Below are positions 1 through 5,130 of a DNA stretch of 5,759 nt, piece after piece. The notes beneath the pieces were generated by a model. It saw only the letters and a program-made list of their open reading frames with translations, was not told where the DNA came from and did no database searches. The stretch is from an uncultured Eubacteriales bacterium. GTDB taxonomy: Bacteria; Bacillota; Clostridia; Christensenellales; CAG-917. Location: contig URTQ01000094.1 of NCBI GenBank assembly GCA_900550855.1, positions 1 through 5,759 of the forward strand, written 5' to 3'. The position numbers and the translations under genes were made by a program. Each line of letters starts with the position of its first letter. The stretch's first letter is position 1.

Positions 1-230
1 TGCGCCGTCTGTTGGCCACTGCCTGGCGCACAAAGCGCAGTGGCATAACAAGGGGACGATACTTTTTTATGTGAGTGCCGACTTCCCCTCTTGCGAACGA
101 TGTGTAATTTTGCAGAGAAATGACGCAAGTTTGAGCAATAGGGGAAAGCCCGAAGGGAAGGGGTGATGTGTGTTTTAGAGTACACGCCGTTCACTCTTTT
201 AGAGAAAGAATCTACACTAATTAACACACG
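1..230. other. Gene-poor structured region of unknown nature (ncRNA or dispersed repeat candidate)
   Basis: I see no convincing gene here, but several nested inverted repeats. Arms 15-22 (GCCACTGC) and 37-44 (GCAGTGGC) match exactly. Arms 83-89 (TTCCCCT) and 140-146 (AGGGGAA) enclose a second exact stem, 90-95 (CTTGCG) with 124-129 (CGCAAG). CCC 149-151 pairs with GGG 155-157 across a GAA loop. Arms 160-166 and 191-197 pair with G-U wobbles and enclose 168-173 with 182-187. Consecutive, properly nested helices like these are typical of a folded RNA or of a dispersed intergenic repeat. The strand is uncertain. I do not recognise tmRNA, RNase P, SRP, 6S or rRNA signatures. The element may begin before the window. 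Confidence 0.45.
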
Positions 231-250
231 GTATATATTTTGAAATAAAA

Positions 251-269
251 AAGCACTCGTCGAGTGCTT
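251..269 (-). terminator. Intrinsic terminator of the XRE regulator gene
   Basis: AAGCACTCG and CGAGTGCTT form an almost perfect palindrome: a stem of 7-8 bp with a 3-5 base loop. Read on the minus strand it runs into a T tract (the A run at 247-252 on the plus strand). It lies 9 bases past the stop codon of the minus-strand regulator. The plus-strand side is also T-rich (272-279), so it could also stop rightward transcription coming from the structured region at 1-230. Confidence 0.8.
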
Positions 270-277
270 AATTCTTT

Positions 278-490
278 TTAATAGTTTCTTCTGCCTATCA
301 GATAGTCTACGGATACGCCGAAGAATATGCTCAGTTCAATCAACGTGTCGTAACTCGGCTGATTGCGACCGACTTCCCATCCCGATATCGTGGATTTCGA
401 CACTTTGAGATGCTCGGCAAGGTCCTGTTGTAGCATATTTTTCTCTTGCCTGAGAGATTTTAACCTTTCGGGGAAACAACTGTGCAGCAT
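278..490 (-). CDS. XRE/Cro-family helix-turn-helix regulator, single domain
   Basis: A 70-residue DNA-binding protein consisting almost entirely of one XRE/Cro-type HTH domain. The segment QQDLAEHLKVSKSTISGWEV (residues 21-40) contains the scaffold helix, turn and recognition helix, and is followed by NQPSYDTL. The C-terminal SVDYLIGR motif is typical of small HTH_3 proteins. No second sensory or dimerisation domain is present, so it resembles compact repressors of clostridial genomes and mobile elements. The ATG at 488-490 is preceded on the minus strand by AAGGAAG at good spacing, and this start includes the usual N-terminal FPERLKSLRQEK helix. It is transcribed away from the HExxH gene and has its own promoter and terminator. 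Its target is unknown; autoregulation is possible because an inverted repeat lies inside its promoter. Confidence 0.9.
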   Translation of the reverse strand: MLHSCFPERLKSLRQEKNMLQQDLAEHLKVSKSTISGWEVGRNQPSYDTLIELSIFFGVSVDYLIGRRNY

Positions 491-518
491 ATCTTCTTCC
501 TTGATTTGTTGTAGTTAT

Positions 519-548
519 ATAATAATACACAATAAGTGTTGCTGTCAA
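519..548 (-). promoter_or_regulatory. Sigma-A-type promoter of the XRE regulator with operator-like repeat
   Basis: On the minus strand, TTGACA (plus 543-548) is followed after 18 bases by TATTAT (plus 519-524). The -35 box is perfect. Inside the spacer lies ACAC-N5-GTGT (plus 527-539), a short inverted repeat placed where a bound repressor would block RNA polymerase. That the regulator binds it is inference. Confidence 0.65.
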
Positions 549-587
549 TTATTGTTTGCGTTTTTGCGATTATTTATCTCTTGCGAA

Positions 588-599
588 TCCGACGTCGGA
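588..599. repeat. 12-base perfect palindrome in the divergent control region
   Basis: TCCGACGTCGGA is a perfect palindrome between the regulator promoter (519-548) and the rightward promoter (658-686). A second inverted repeat follows: GCGATT at 616-621 with AATCGC at 630-635. Either could be an operator for a dimeric regulator, but no binding site is recognised and chance cannot be excluded. Confidence 0.4.
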
Positions 600-657
600 A
601 TTTTGAGAATTTGCGGCGATTTTAGCGTTAATCGCAAAGGCGAAAGGCAATGCGCGG

Positions 658-686
658 TTGATTTATCCGTTCGTTTGATGTACAAT
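658..686 (+). promoter_or_regulatory. Sigma-A-type promoter of the HExxH-tcdA operon
   Basis: TTGATT (658-663), a 17-base spacer and TACAAT (681-686) closely match a vegetative promoter. Transcription should start near 693, inside or just before the ribosome binding site AGGTGA (694-699) of the gene at 704. The leader would therefore be extremely short, so either the mRNA begins almost at the Shine-Dalgarno sequence or another promoter is used. Confidence 0.5.
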
Positions 687-703
687 GAATACGAGGTGAG
701 TTT

Positions 704-1192
704 ATGAAAGCAACGAATTTTTTGAAAAGCGTTTTGTACTGGTGCGTTCAATGCACTTGGGGACTGTTGCAAACGGTTATGGGGCTCGTTTTGTTCGTTC
801 GCTACTCACGTTGCAAGCACGAGTTTTATCACGGCGCGATTCTCACCTATCACGACGGAAACTGGGGCGGCGTGTCGCTCGGCTCGTTCATATTCGTAAA
901 CGGCAATCGTCCTGAGGTATGGACGAAAGACGCTCGCGTTCACGAGTACGGACACACGATACAGTCGCTGATTTTCGGACCGCTGTATCTCGTTGTAATC
1001 GCGCTTCCGTCTATCGTATGGTGCAGTTCGAAAACCTTGCACCAAAAGCGTATGAGAGGCGAACTTAACTACTACGACCTCTATTGCGAGAGCAGTGCAA
1101 ACACGCTCGGCGCGCTCGTCACCAAAGAGGAAAAACCCAAGCGCGAAAACACGGGCGAGGAATTGAGAAGACGAGGCATTATAAAGGATTGA
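704..1192 (+). CDS. Small membrane protein with HExxH zinc-metalloprotease signature, function unknown
   Basis: The 162-residue protein has HEYGH at residues 80-84, the HExxH zinc-binding and catalytic motif. It is followed by the hydrophobic stretch SLIFGPLYLVVIALPSIVWC (88-107) and by YYDLYCESSANTLG (123-136), where Glu129 could be the third zinc ligand of a gluzincin-type site. Another hydrophobic segment (about 15-33) is a likely N-terminal membrane anchor. The arrangement HE-x-GH, GPLY, PS, then E-x-x-AN resembles uncharacterised putative metallopeptidases that I recall from gut bacteria, and the HExxH domains of some RHS-type proteins; this is recollection, not a search. The charged C-terminus (141-162) looks cytosolic. 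AGGTGA (694-699) supports the ATG. Its stop lies 4 bases before tcdA, and tcdA's ribosome binding site is inside its 3' end, so the two are probably co-translated. Proteolysis is inferred, and no substrate can be named. Confidence 0.75.
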   Translation: MKATNFLKSVLYWCVQCTWGLLQTVMGLVLFVRYSRCKHEFYHGAILTYHDGNWGGVSLGSFIFVNGNRPEVWTKDARVHEYGHTIQSLIFGPLYLVVIALPSIVWCSSKTLHQKRMRGELNYYDLYCESSANTLGALVTKEEKPKRENTGEELRRRGIIKD

Positions 1193-1196
1193 AATT

Positions 1197-1895
1197 ATGG
1201 AAGATATGTATTCACGCACGAAAATGCTTATCGGCGACAAAATCGAGTCGCTCAAATCCGCGCGAGTTTTGGTGTGTGGCGTGGGCGGCGTAGGCGGCTA
1301 CGTCGTAGAAGCGTTGGCAAGAGTCGGGGTGGGAACTATCGCCGTTTTGGACAACGACGTGTTTTCCGAAAGCAACCTCAATCGTCAGATTTTGGCGACA
1401 ACGAACACGGTTGGCAGGCGCAAAACGGAAGTTGCGGCGGAAAGGATAAAATCTATAAATCCCGACTGCAACGTCAAAACGTACGACCTCTTTTATATGC
1501 CCGATACGGCGGACGAAGTGCCGCTTGAAAACTACGATTATATCGTTGACGCAATCGACACCGTGAGCGCAAAACTTGCACTCATTCAACGCGCGAAAGA
1601 AGCGGGCGTAAAGATAATTTCCTGTATGGGTACGGGCAACAAACTTGGCACGAATTTTGAAGTTGCCGACGTCTACAAGACGAGTGTTTGTCCGCTTGCA
1701 AAGGTTATGCGCAAGGAACTTAAAGCAAGGGGAATAAAATCCCTCAAAGTCGTTTACTCGAAGGAAACGCCGCTCATTCCAAAGGACACGCCCGAAGAAA
1801 AAGGACGGCATATCCCCGGCAGTATTTGCTTTGCCCCCGCCATTGCCGCAATGACTATGGCAAGCGAAGTCATAAAAGACATAGCAAATCTATAA
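1197..1895 (+). CDS. tcdA: tRNA threonylcarbamoyladenosine dehydratase (ThiF/E1-like)
   Basis: TcdA (YgdL/CsdL family) uses ATP to cyclise t6A at position 37 of ANN-decoding tRNAs into the ct6A hydantoin, which strengthens decoding. The 232 residues form one E1-like adenylating domain. The Rossmann glycine loop is CGVGGVGG (27-34). DNDVFSESNLNRQ (52-64) holds the ATP-contacting Asp and the invariant Asn-x-x-Arg-Gln. DAIDTV (118-123) and SCMGTGNK (142-149) are further family motifs, and the C-terminal PGSICFAPAIAAM (207-219) matches the TcdA tail. There is no CxxC zinc pair and no ubiquitin-like partner nearby, which favours TcdA over ThiF or MoeB. Length is usual or slightly short. AAAGGA (1183-1188) lies 8 bases before the ATG, within the upstream gene, which is consistent with translational coupling. 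Confidence 0.92.
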   Translation: MEDMYSRTKMLIGDKIESLKSARVLVCGVGGVGGYVVEALARVGVGTIAVLDNDVFSESNLNRQILATTNTVGRRKTEVAAERIKSINPDCNVKTYDLFYMPDTADEVPLENYDYIVDAIDTVSAKLALIQRAKEAGVKIISCMGTGNKLGTNFEVADVYKTSVCPLAKVMRKELKARGIKSLKVVYSKETPLIPKDTPEEKGRHIPGSICFAPAIAAMTMASEVIKDIANL

Positions 1896-1899
1896 AATC

Positions 1900-1953
1900 G
1901 CACGATACGGCGTTTATAATGCTAAAACCGCAACGTAAAACGCCGAATTGTGC
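1900..1953. repeat. Long imperfect hairpin between tcdA and the rRNA methyltransferase gene
   Basis: Arms 1900-1915 and 1938-1953 can pair over 16 positions with one mismatch and one G-U pair; the inner eight pairs (CGGCGTTT/AAACGCCG) are exact. The loop is 22 bases. There is no T run after it, so it is not a classical intrinsic terminator, although it begins 4 bases after the tcdA stop and may protect or process the 3' end. TATAAT at 1915-1920 sits at the loop edge but has no good -35 partner. Confidence 0.6.
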
Positions 1954-1965
1954 AATTAAGCAATA

Positions 1966-1983
1966 AAATTGCAATCGCAATTT
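1966..1983. repeat. Short perfect hairpin just upstream of the rRNA methyltransferase start
   Basis: AAATTGC-AATC-GCAATTT forms an exact 7-bp stem with a 4-base loop, ending 20 bases before the ATG at 2004. The surrounding 1947-1983 is built from repeated GCAAT/ATTGC units, so alternative pairings exist. A role in translation or mRNA stability is possible but not shown. Confidence 0.45.
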
Positions 1984-2003
1984 GATGCTGAAAAACTATA
2001 CGA

Positions 2004-3173
2004 ATGGACAGTATTTTTGACGGAAAACTTAATATTGAAGTGGCGGTCGCAAGCGGAATCGAAGCCGTATGCAAGCGCGAATTGTTGCGGCTCGGTTACA
2101 ATCCGAGCGGCGCAAATTACGGGCGCATAGAGTTCGAGGGCGACTACAAGGACGTGCTTCGGGCAAACGTGTTTTTGCGCACGGCAAACAGAGTGCGCAT
2201 CGTTCTTGCCAAGTTCAAAGCGGAAACTTTCGACGACCTTTTCGACGGCATATTCGCTATGCGGTGGCAAGATATCGTGACGCGCGATAGCCGCATAATC
2301 GTCAATGCAAAATCGCAAAGCAGCAAATTGTTTGCGTTGCGCTCGATTCAAAGCATAACCAAAAAAGCGATAATATCCAAACTTGCAAGTACGCTCGGCG
2401 GCTCGTTTGACGAGAGCGGCGCGGTTTACGACGTGGAAGTGTCGCTATGCGGCGACGTTGCGACGGTGACTCTCGACACGTCGGGCGAGGGATTGCACAA
2501 AAGAGGTTACAGAACATATCTCGGCGACGCGCCCATACGCGAAACGCTCGCCGCCGCTATGATAGAACTTTCCGTATGGAATCCCGACAGAGCGTTTATC
2601 GACCCGTTTTGCGGTTCGGGAACGATTCCTATCGAAGCGGCGTTGATAGGACTCAACATCGCGCCGTGTATGAATCGCAATTTTGCGTGCGAAAGTTTCA
2701 AAAACGCGCCGAACGTCAGAGAACTCGTACAGCAAGAAGCGCAGGACTCGATACGTGACAGAGTTTTGCATATAAGCGGTTTCGACATAAACAAAGACGC
2801 TATAAAACTTGCGCAAAAACACGCCGAAAGAGCGGGCGTAAAAGACAAAATCCATTTGCAAGTCGGGGATATGAGGAACGTTTCGTCGCGCTTTTCGCAC
2901 GGCGTTATAGTGACGAATCCGCCGTACGGCGAACGCCTTATGGACGAGGCGGAATTGAAAATTTTGTATAGGGATTTCGGCGCGATGACGAGAAAACTCG
3001 ACGAGTGGTGCGTGTATGCAATCACGTCGTACACAGCGTTTGAAAAGTATTTCGGTGCGCGTGCCGACAAGGTGAGAAAACTGTATAACAGCGAACTGGA
3101 ATGTAATTTCTATCAGTATCTTGCCGCGCCGCCAAAGAAGAACGACAAGCAAAAAGAGTCTTGCGACAAGTAG
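2004..3173 (+). CDS. rlmL: THUMP-domain 23S rRNA (guanine-N2) methyltransferase, RlmL/YpsC type
   Basis: A 389-residue SAM-dependent RNA methyltransferase equivalent to the N-terminal half of E. coli RlmL (m2G2445 of 23S rRNA) and to B. subtilis YpsC. A THUMP RNA-binding domain occupies roughly residues 45-160. LHKRGYR (164-170) and APIRETLAAAMI (176-187) form the family linker. The Rossmann catalytic domain follows: motif I DPFCGSGTIPIEAAL (200-214), the acidic ribose contact in GFDIN (259-263), GDMRN (288-292) and the catalytic NPPYGERL (305-312). All key residues are present. The C-terminal RlmK half of the E. coli fusion is absent, as is usual in Gram-positives. The tail (378-389) is Lys-rich and probably disordered. 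An in-frame TGA at 1989-1991 makes ATG 2004 the first usable start, yet no Shine-Dalgarno sequence precedes it. The exact target base in this organism is inferred. Confidence 0.9.
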   Translation: MDSIFDGKLNIEVAVASGIEAVCKRELLRLGYNPSGANYGRIEFEGDYKDVLRANVFLRTANRVRIVLAKFKAETFDDLFDGIFAMRWQDIVTRDSRIIVNAKSQSSKLFALRSIQSITKKAIISKLASTLGGSFDESGAVYDVEVSLCGDVATVTLDTSGEGLHKRGYRTYLGDAPIRETLAAAMIELSVWNPDRAFIDPFCGSGTIPIEAALIGLNIAPCMNRNFACESFKNAPNVRELVQQEAQDSIRDRVLHISGFDINKDAIKLAQKHAERAGVKDKIHLQVGDMRNVSSRFSHGVIVTNPPYGERLMDEAELKILYRDFGAMTRKLDEWCVYAITSYTAFEKYFGARADKVRKLYNSELECNFYQYLAAPPKKNDKQKESCDK

Positions 3174-3270
3174 AATCGAAAGCGCGAAAAACTTGCGGCA
3201 ATCCAGTATGAACGCACGACAATGTCTTGTCATAAGCAAAACGAAAATGGCTTAAACGGTCTTGCGACAA
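3158..3270 (+). repeat. Pair of 12-base direct repeats flanking the methyltransferase 3' end
   Basis: GTCTTGCGACAA occurs at 3158-3169, in the last codons of the methyltransferase gene, and again at 3259-3270, with 89 bases between copies. The gap from 3174 to 3355 (182 bases) contains no other gene that I can support. The repeats could mark a small tandem duplication or past insertion/deletion; they are short enough that coincidence remains possible. Confidence 0.4.
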
Positions 3271-3291
3271 ACAAATCTAAATTTTTACTAA
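3262..3291 (+). promoter_or_regulatory. Possible promoter of the dtd-phosphatase operon
   Basis: TTGCGA (3262-3267), then 18 bases and TACTAA (3286-3291) is a weak match to a vegetative promoter and would give a leader of about 55-60 bases. Its -35 box lies inside the second copy of the 12-base repeat. The -10 box is poor and the call is tentative. Confidence 0.25.
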
Positions 3292-3355
3292 AATATCGTT
3301 ATCGGCAGTTTATGCGTGCAAAAACTCACGATAAAATGCGGATTAGAGGAATTAT

Positions 3356-3799
3356 ATGAGAGCACTCATTCAACGAACGTTCAAATCGAGATTGTCGGTT
3401 GACGGACAACTCATAAGCGAAATCCCGTCCGGTCTTACCATATTTTTGGGCATTGAAAAAGGCGACACAGAAGAGCAAGCGGACTACTTTGCTCGCAAGG
3501 TTTCAAAACTTCGAGTCTTTCGCGACGAGAACGACAAAATGAATCTCGACATAAAACAAGCAGGCGGCGAGATATTGCTCGTATCGCAATTTTCGCTTGC
3601 AGGCACGCTCGGCAAAGGCACGGGTAATCGCCCCGATTTCGGTCACGCAGAACTTCCCGACAGAGCGAGATATTTGTACGAAAGAGTCACCGAGAAAATC
3701 CGCGAAGAAGGCATCGTCGTAAAGAACGGCGTTTTCGGCGCGCATATGTTTATAGAACAAGAGCAAGACGGTCCGTTGTCGTTTGTGTTCGAGTGCTGA
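3356..3799 (+). CDS. dtd: D-aminoacyl-tRNA deacylase (DTD)
   Basis: DTD hydrolyses D-amino acids (and glycine mischarged on tRNA-Ala) from tRNA, so that they do not enter proteins; it acts as a cytosolic homodimer. The 147 residues match the usual length of about 145-150. The start MRALIQRTFKSRLSVDG is typical. SQFSLAG (77-83) is the SQFTL active-site motif with Thr replaced by Ser. GNRPDF (90-95) is the usual substrate-side loop. The C-terminal cross-subunit motif NxGPVT appears as QDGPLS (137-142): the essential Gly139-Pro140 pair is kept, but the flanking residues differ. AGAGGA (3345-3350) lies 5 bases before the ATG, a strong site. The phosphatase gene follows after 10 bases, so the two are probably one transcript. 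Identification is secure; the variant motif residues are conservative. Confidence 0.95.
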   Translation: MRALIQRTFKSRLSVDGQLISEIPSGLTIFLGIEKGDTEEQADYFARKVSKLRVFRDENDKMNLDIKQAGGEILLVSQFSLAGTLGKGTGNRPDFGHAELPDRARYLYERVTEKIREEGIVVKNGVFGAHMFIEQEQDGPLSFVFEC

Positions 3800-3809
3800 A
3801 AGATTGCTT

Positions 3810-4268
3810 ATGATAAAAGTTATGTTCGTGTGCTTGGGCAACATTTGCCGCTCGCCTATGGCGGAATGCGTTGCAAGCCAAATGATAAAGGAAAGAGGTC
3901 TTCAAGACAAAATCGAAGTTGCGTCCAGCGCAACGTCTTTTGAAGAAGTTGGCAATCCCATCTATCCGTCTGCCGTGAGAAAACTTAAAGAGGAAGGCGT
4001 CGAAGTGCTTGCGCACCGCGCCGTCCGCATTACGCCAAAAGACGCAAAAGAGTTCGATTATATCGTTTGCGCGGAAGAAAGGAACGTGCGTGCCGTAAAG
4101 CAAATCGTCGGCGACAGCGGCAATATCTATCGTCTTTTGGATTTTTCGTCAAATCCGCGCGACATCGCCGACCCGTGGTGGACGGGCAATTTCGACGTGA
4201 CTTACGACGATATATGCGAAGGCTGCGAGTGCCTTTTGAATCATATCGTTTCGCACGACTTGCATTGA
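3810..4268 (+). CDS. Low-molecular-weight protein tyrosine phosphatase
   Basis: The 152-residue protein has the P-loop CLGNICRSP at residues 8-16, with nucleophile Cys8 and phosphate-binding Arg14 (C-x5-R-S), and the general-acid loop DPWWTG (121-126) with Asp121. This is the complete LMW-PTP catalytic set. The residue before the second P-loop Cys is Ile12. In the arginine phosphatase YwlE a Thr occupies this place and sets specificity, so a phosphotyrosine (PtpA/YfkJ-like) activity is more likely here; this is inference from family knowledge. The aromatic DPWW loop points the same way. I chose ATG 3810 because MIKVMFVCLGN is the normal family N-terminus; a TTG 27 bases upstream would add residues overlapping the dtd stop. 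Only a weak GAAAG (3799-3803) precedes it, so translation may depend on coupling to dtd. No kinase gene is adjacent. Confidence 0.92.
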   Translation: MIKVMFVCLGNICRSPMAECVASQMIKERGLQDKIEVASSATSFEEVGNPIYPSAVRKLKEEGVEVLAHRAVRITPKDAKEFDYIVCAEERNVRAVKQIVGDSGNIYRLLDFSSNPRDIADPWWTGNFDVTYDDICEGCECLLNHIVSHDLH

Positions 4269-4270
4269 CC

Positions 4271-4289
4271 CGCGATTGCGCAACTTTTT
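4271..4289 (+). terminator. Weak terminator-like hairpin after the phosphatase gene
   Basis: CGC (4271-4273) can pair with GCG (4278-4280) across GATT, followed by CAAC and TTTTT (4285-4289), starting just after the phosphatase stop. The stem is only 3 bp, so this is a poor match to an intrinsic terminator and termination here is uncertain. Confidence 0.2.
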
Positions 4290-4360
4290 GCTATCAAAAA
4301 AATAAAACTCAATTATCTTCAAGCTCGAATTGACAATTTGCTTTCAAACGGCAATTCGCT

Positions 4361-4388
4361 TTTAACAATCGCAATCGCATTTTATAAA
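4361..4388 (+). promoter_or_regulatory. Possible promoter of the AlkD-like gene
   Basis: TTTAAC (4361-4366), 16 bases and TATAAA (4383-4388) form a weak promoter. The start of transcription would fall about 4394-4396, giving a leader of 5-7 bases. That would fit the absence of any Shine-Dalgarno sequence before ATG 4401, that is, a nearly leaderless mRNA. The -35 match is poor. Confidence 0.25.
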
Positions 4389-4400
4389 AAATACTGACCT

Positions 4401-5099
4401 ATGGACAAAATCGAAAAACTTCTTTTTGACAATCGCGACGAGAAATACCAAAAGTTTCATTCGTCGCTTGTGCCTACTCTCGAATCCGAAAAGATAATAG
4501 GCGTGAGAATGCCTGCTTTGCGAAAAGTGGCAAAAGATCTCGAAAAGGACGATTGGTTTGCAAACGGCGGAAAGCAAGAATTCTTGCAGAGCCTTCCGCA
4601 CGAGTATTATGAAGAAAACGTTTTGCACGCAATCTTGCTATCGGACGAAAAAGACTTTTATCGCACGATTGAATTGACGGAAAGGTTTTTGCCGTACATC
4701 GACAACTGGGCGGTTTGCGACACGTTCTCGCCAAAGTGCTTTGCAACGCACAAAACGGAACTTTGGCAGTATATCGAAAAATGGCTCTGTCAAAAAGAAA
4801 CTTACACGGTGCGCTTTGCTATCGTCACGGCAATGCGCAGTTTTCTCGACGACGATTTTTCGATATACAAGTTCGAAAAAGTGATTGCCGTTCGCTCGGA
4901 CGAGTATTACGTCAATATGGCGATAAGTTGGTATGTGAGTTTTGCGCTGATAAAGCAATACGACAAAGTCGTCGGATATATCGAAAACAAGGTTTTGCCC
5001 GTGTGGGTTCACAACAAGAGTATTCAAAAAGCCGTAGAAAGTTACAGAATCCCGGACGACAAAAAAGAATATCTAAAATCGCTCAAAATACACGATTAG
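4401..5099 (+). CDS. AlkD-like HEAT-repeat DNA alkylation repair glycosylase
   Basis: A 232-residue member of the DNA_alkylation family (AlkC/AlkD). These enzymes remove positively charged alkylpurines such as N3- and N7-alkyl bases using a curved stack of HEAT-like helical repeats, without base flipping. Family landmarks are present: GVRMPALRKVAKD (34-46), YYEENVLHAILL (69-80), PYIDNWAVCDTF (98-109), TVRFAIV (136-142), YYVNMAISW (169-177) and HNKSIQKAVESYR (204-216). Trp103, Asp107, Arg138 and Trp177 correspond to B. cereus AlkD Trp109, Asp113, Arg148 and Trp187, which contact the lesion, so the enzyme should be active. The length is normal. An in-frame TGA at 4395-4397 fixes ATG 4401 as the start, but the preceding ACTGACCT offers no ribosome binding site. 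It is monocistronic as far as seen. Gene name alkD is not assigned because subfamilies differ in substrate. Confidence 0.93.
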   Translation: MDKIEKLLFDNRDEKYQKFHSSLVPTLESEKIIGVRMPALRKVAKDLEKDDWFANGGKQEFLQSLPHEYYEENVLHAILLSDEKDFYRTIELTERFLPYIDNWAVCDTFSPKCFATHKTELWQYIEKWLCQKETYTVRFAIVTAMRSFLDDDFSIYKFEKVIAVRSDEYYVNMAISWYVSFALIKQYDKVVGYIENKVLPVWVHNKSIQKAVESYRIPDDKKEYLKSLKIHD

Positions 5100-5130
5100 T
5101 GTTATTTTGTGCGGTTTTTCGCTTATTTTT
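5085..5130 (+). terminator. Tandem AT-rich terminator-like hairpins at the end of the AlkD-like gene
   Basis: The first hairpin spans the stop codon: AAAAT-ACAC (5085-5093) pairs with GTGT-T-ATTTT (5099-5108), with one bulged T, so the second arm is also the T tract. A second follows: GCG (5111-5113) with CGC (5120-5122), then TTATTTTT (5123-5130). Each is weak alone, but two in tandem, directly at the stop and ending in T runs, make termination here plausible. Confidence 0.45.

Noticed and set aside
1..230. tmRNA, RNase P RNA, SRP RNA, 6S RNA or rRNA fragment
   Set aside because: The universally conserved stretches of these RNAs that I know could not be found on either strand, so only an unclassified structured region is reported.
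1212..1811. 199-residue minus-strand reading frame
   Set aside because: Antisense shadow of tcdA with no domain signature.
1915..1920. TATAAT as a promoter for the methyltransferase gene
   Set aside because: No -35 box at the right spacing and no extended TG; it falls at the edge of the hairpin loop.
2445..3239. 264-residue minus-strand reading frame
   Set aside because: Lies opposite the methyltransferase gene, whose complete motif set is convincing; the minus translation has no recognisable domain and an Arg/Phe-rich, shadow-like composition.
3783..3809. TTG start extending the phosphatase by nine residues
   Set aside because: It would overlap dtd and add residues before the canonical family N-terminus; ATG 3810 fits better.
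4330..4335. Perfect TTGACA as a -35 box for the AlkD-like gene
   Set aside because: No acceptable -10 sequence lies 16-18 bases downstream (the position reads AATTCG), so it is probably chance in an AT-rich gap.
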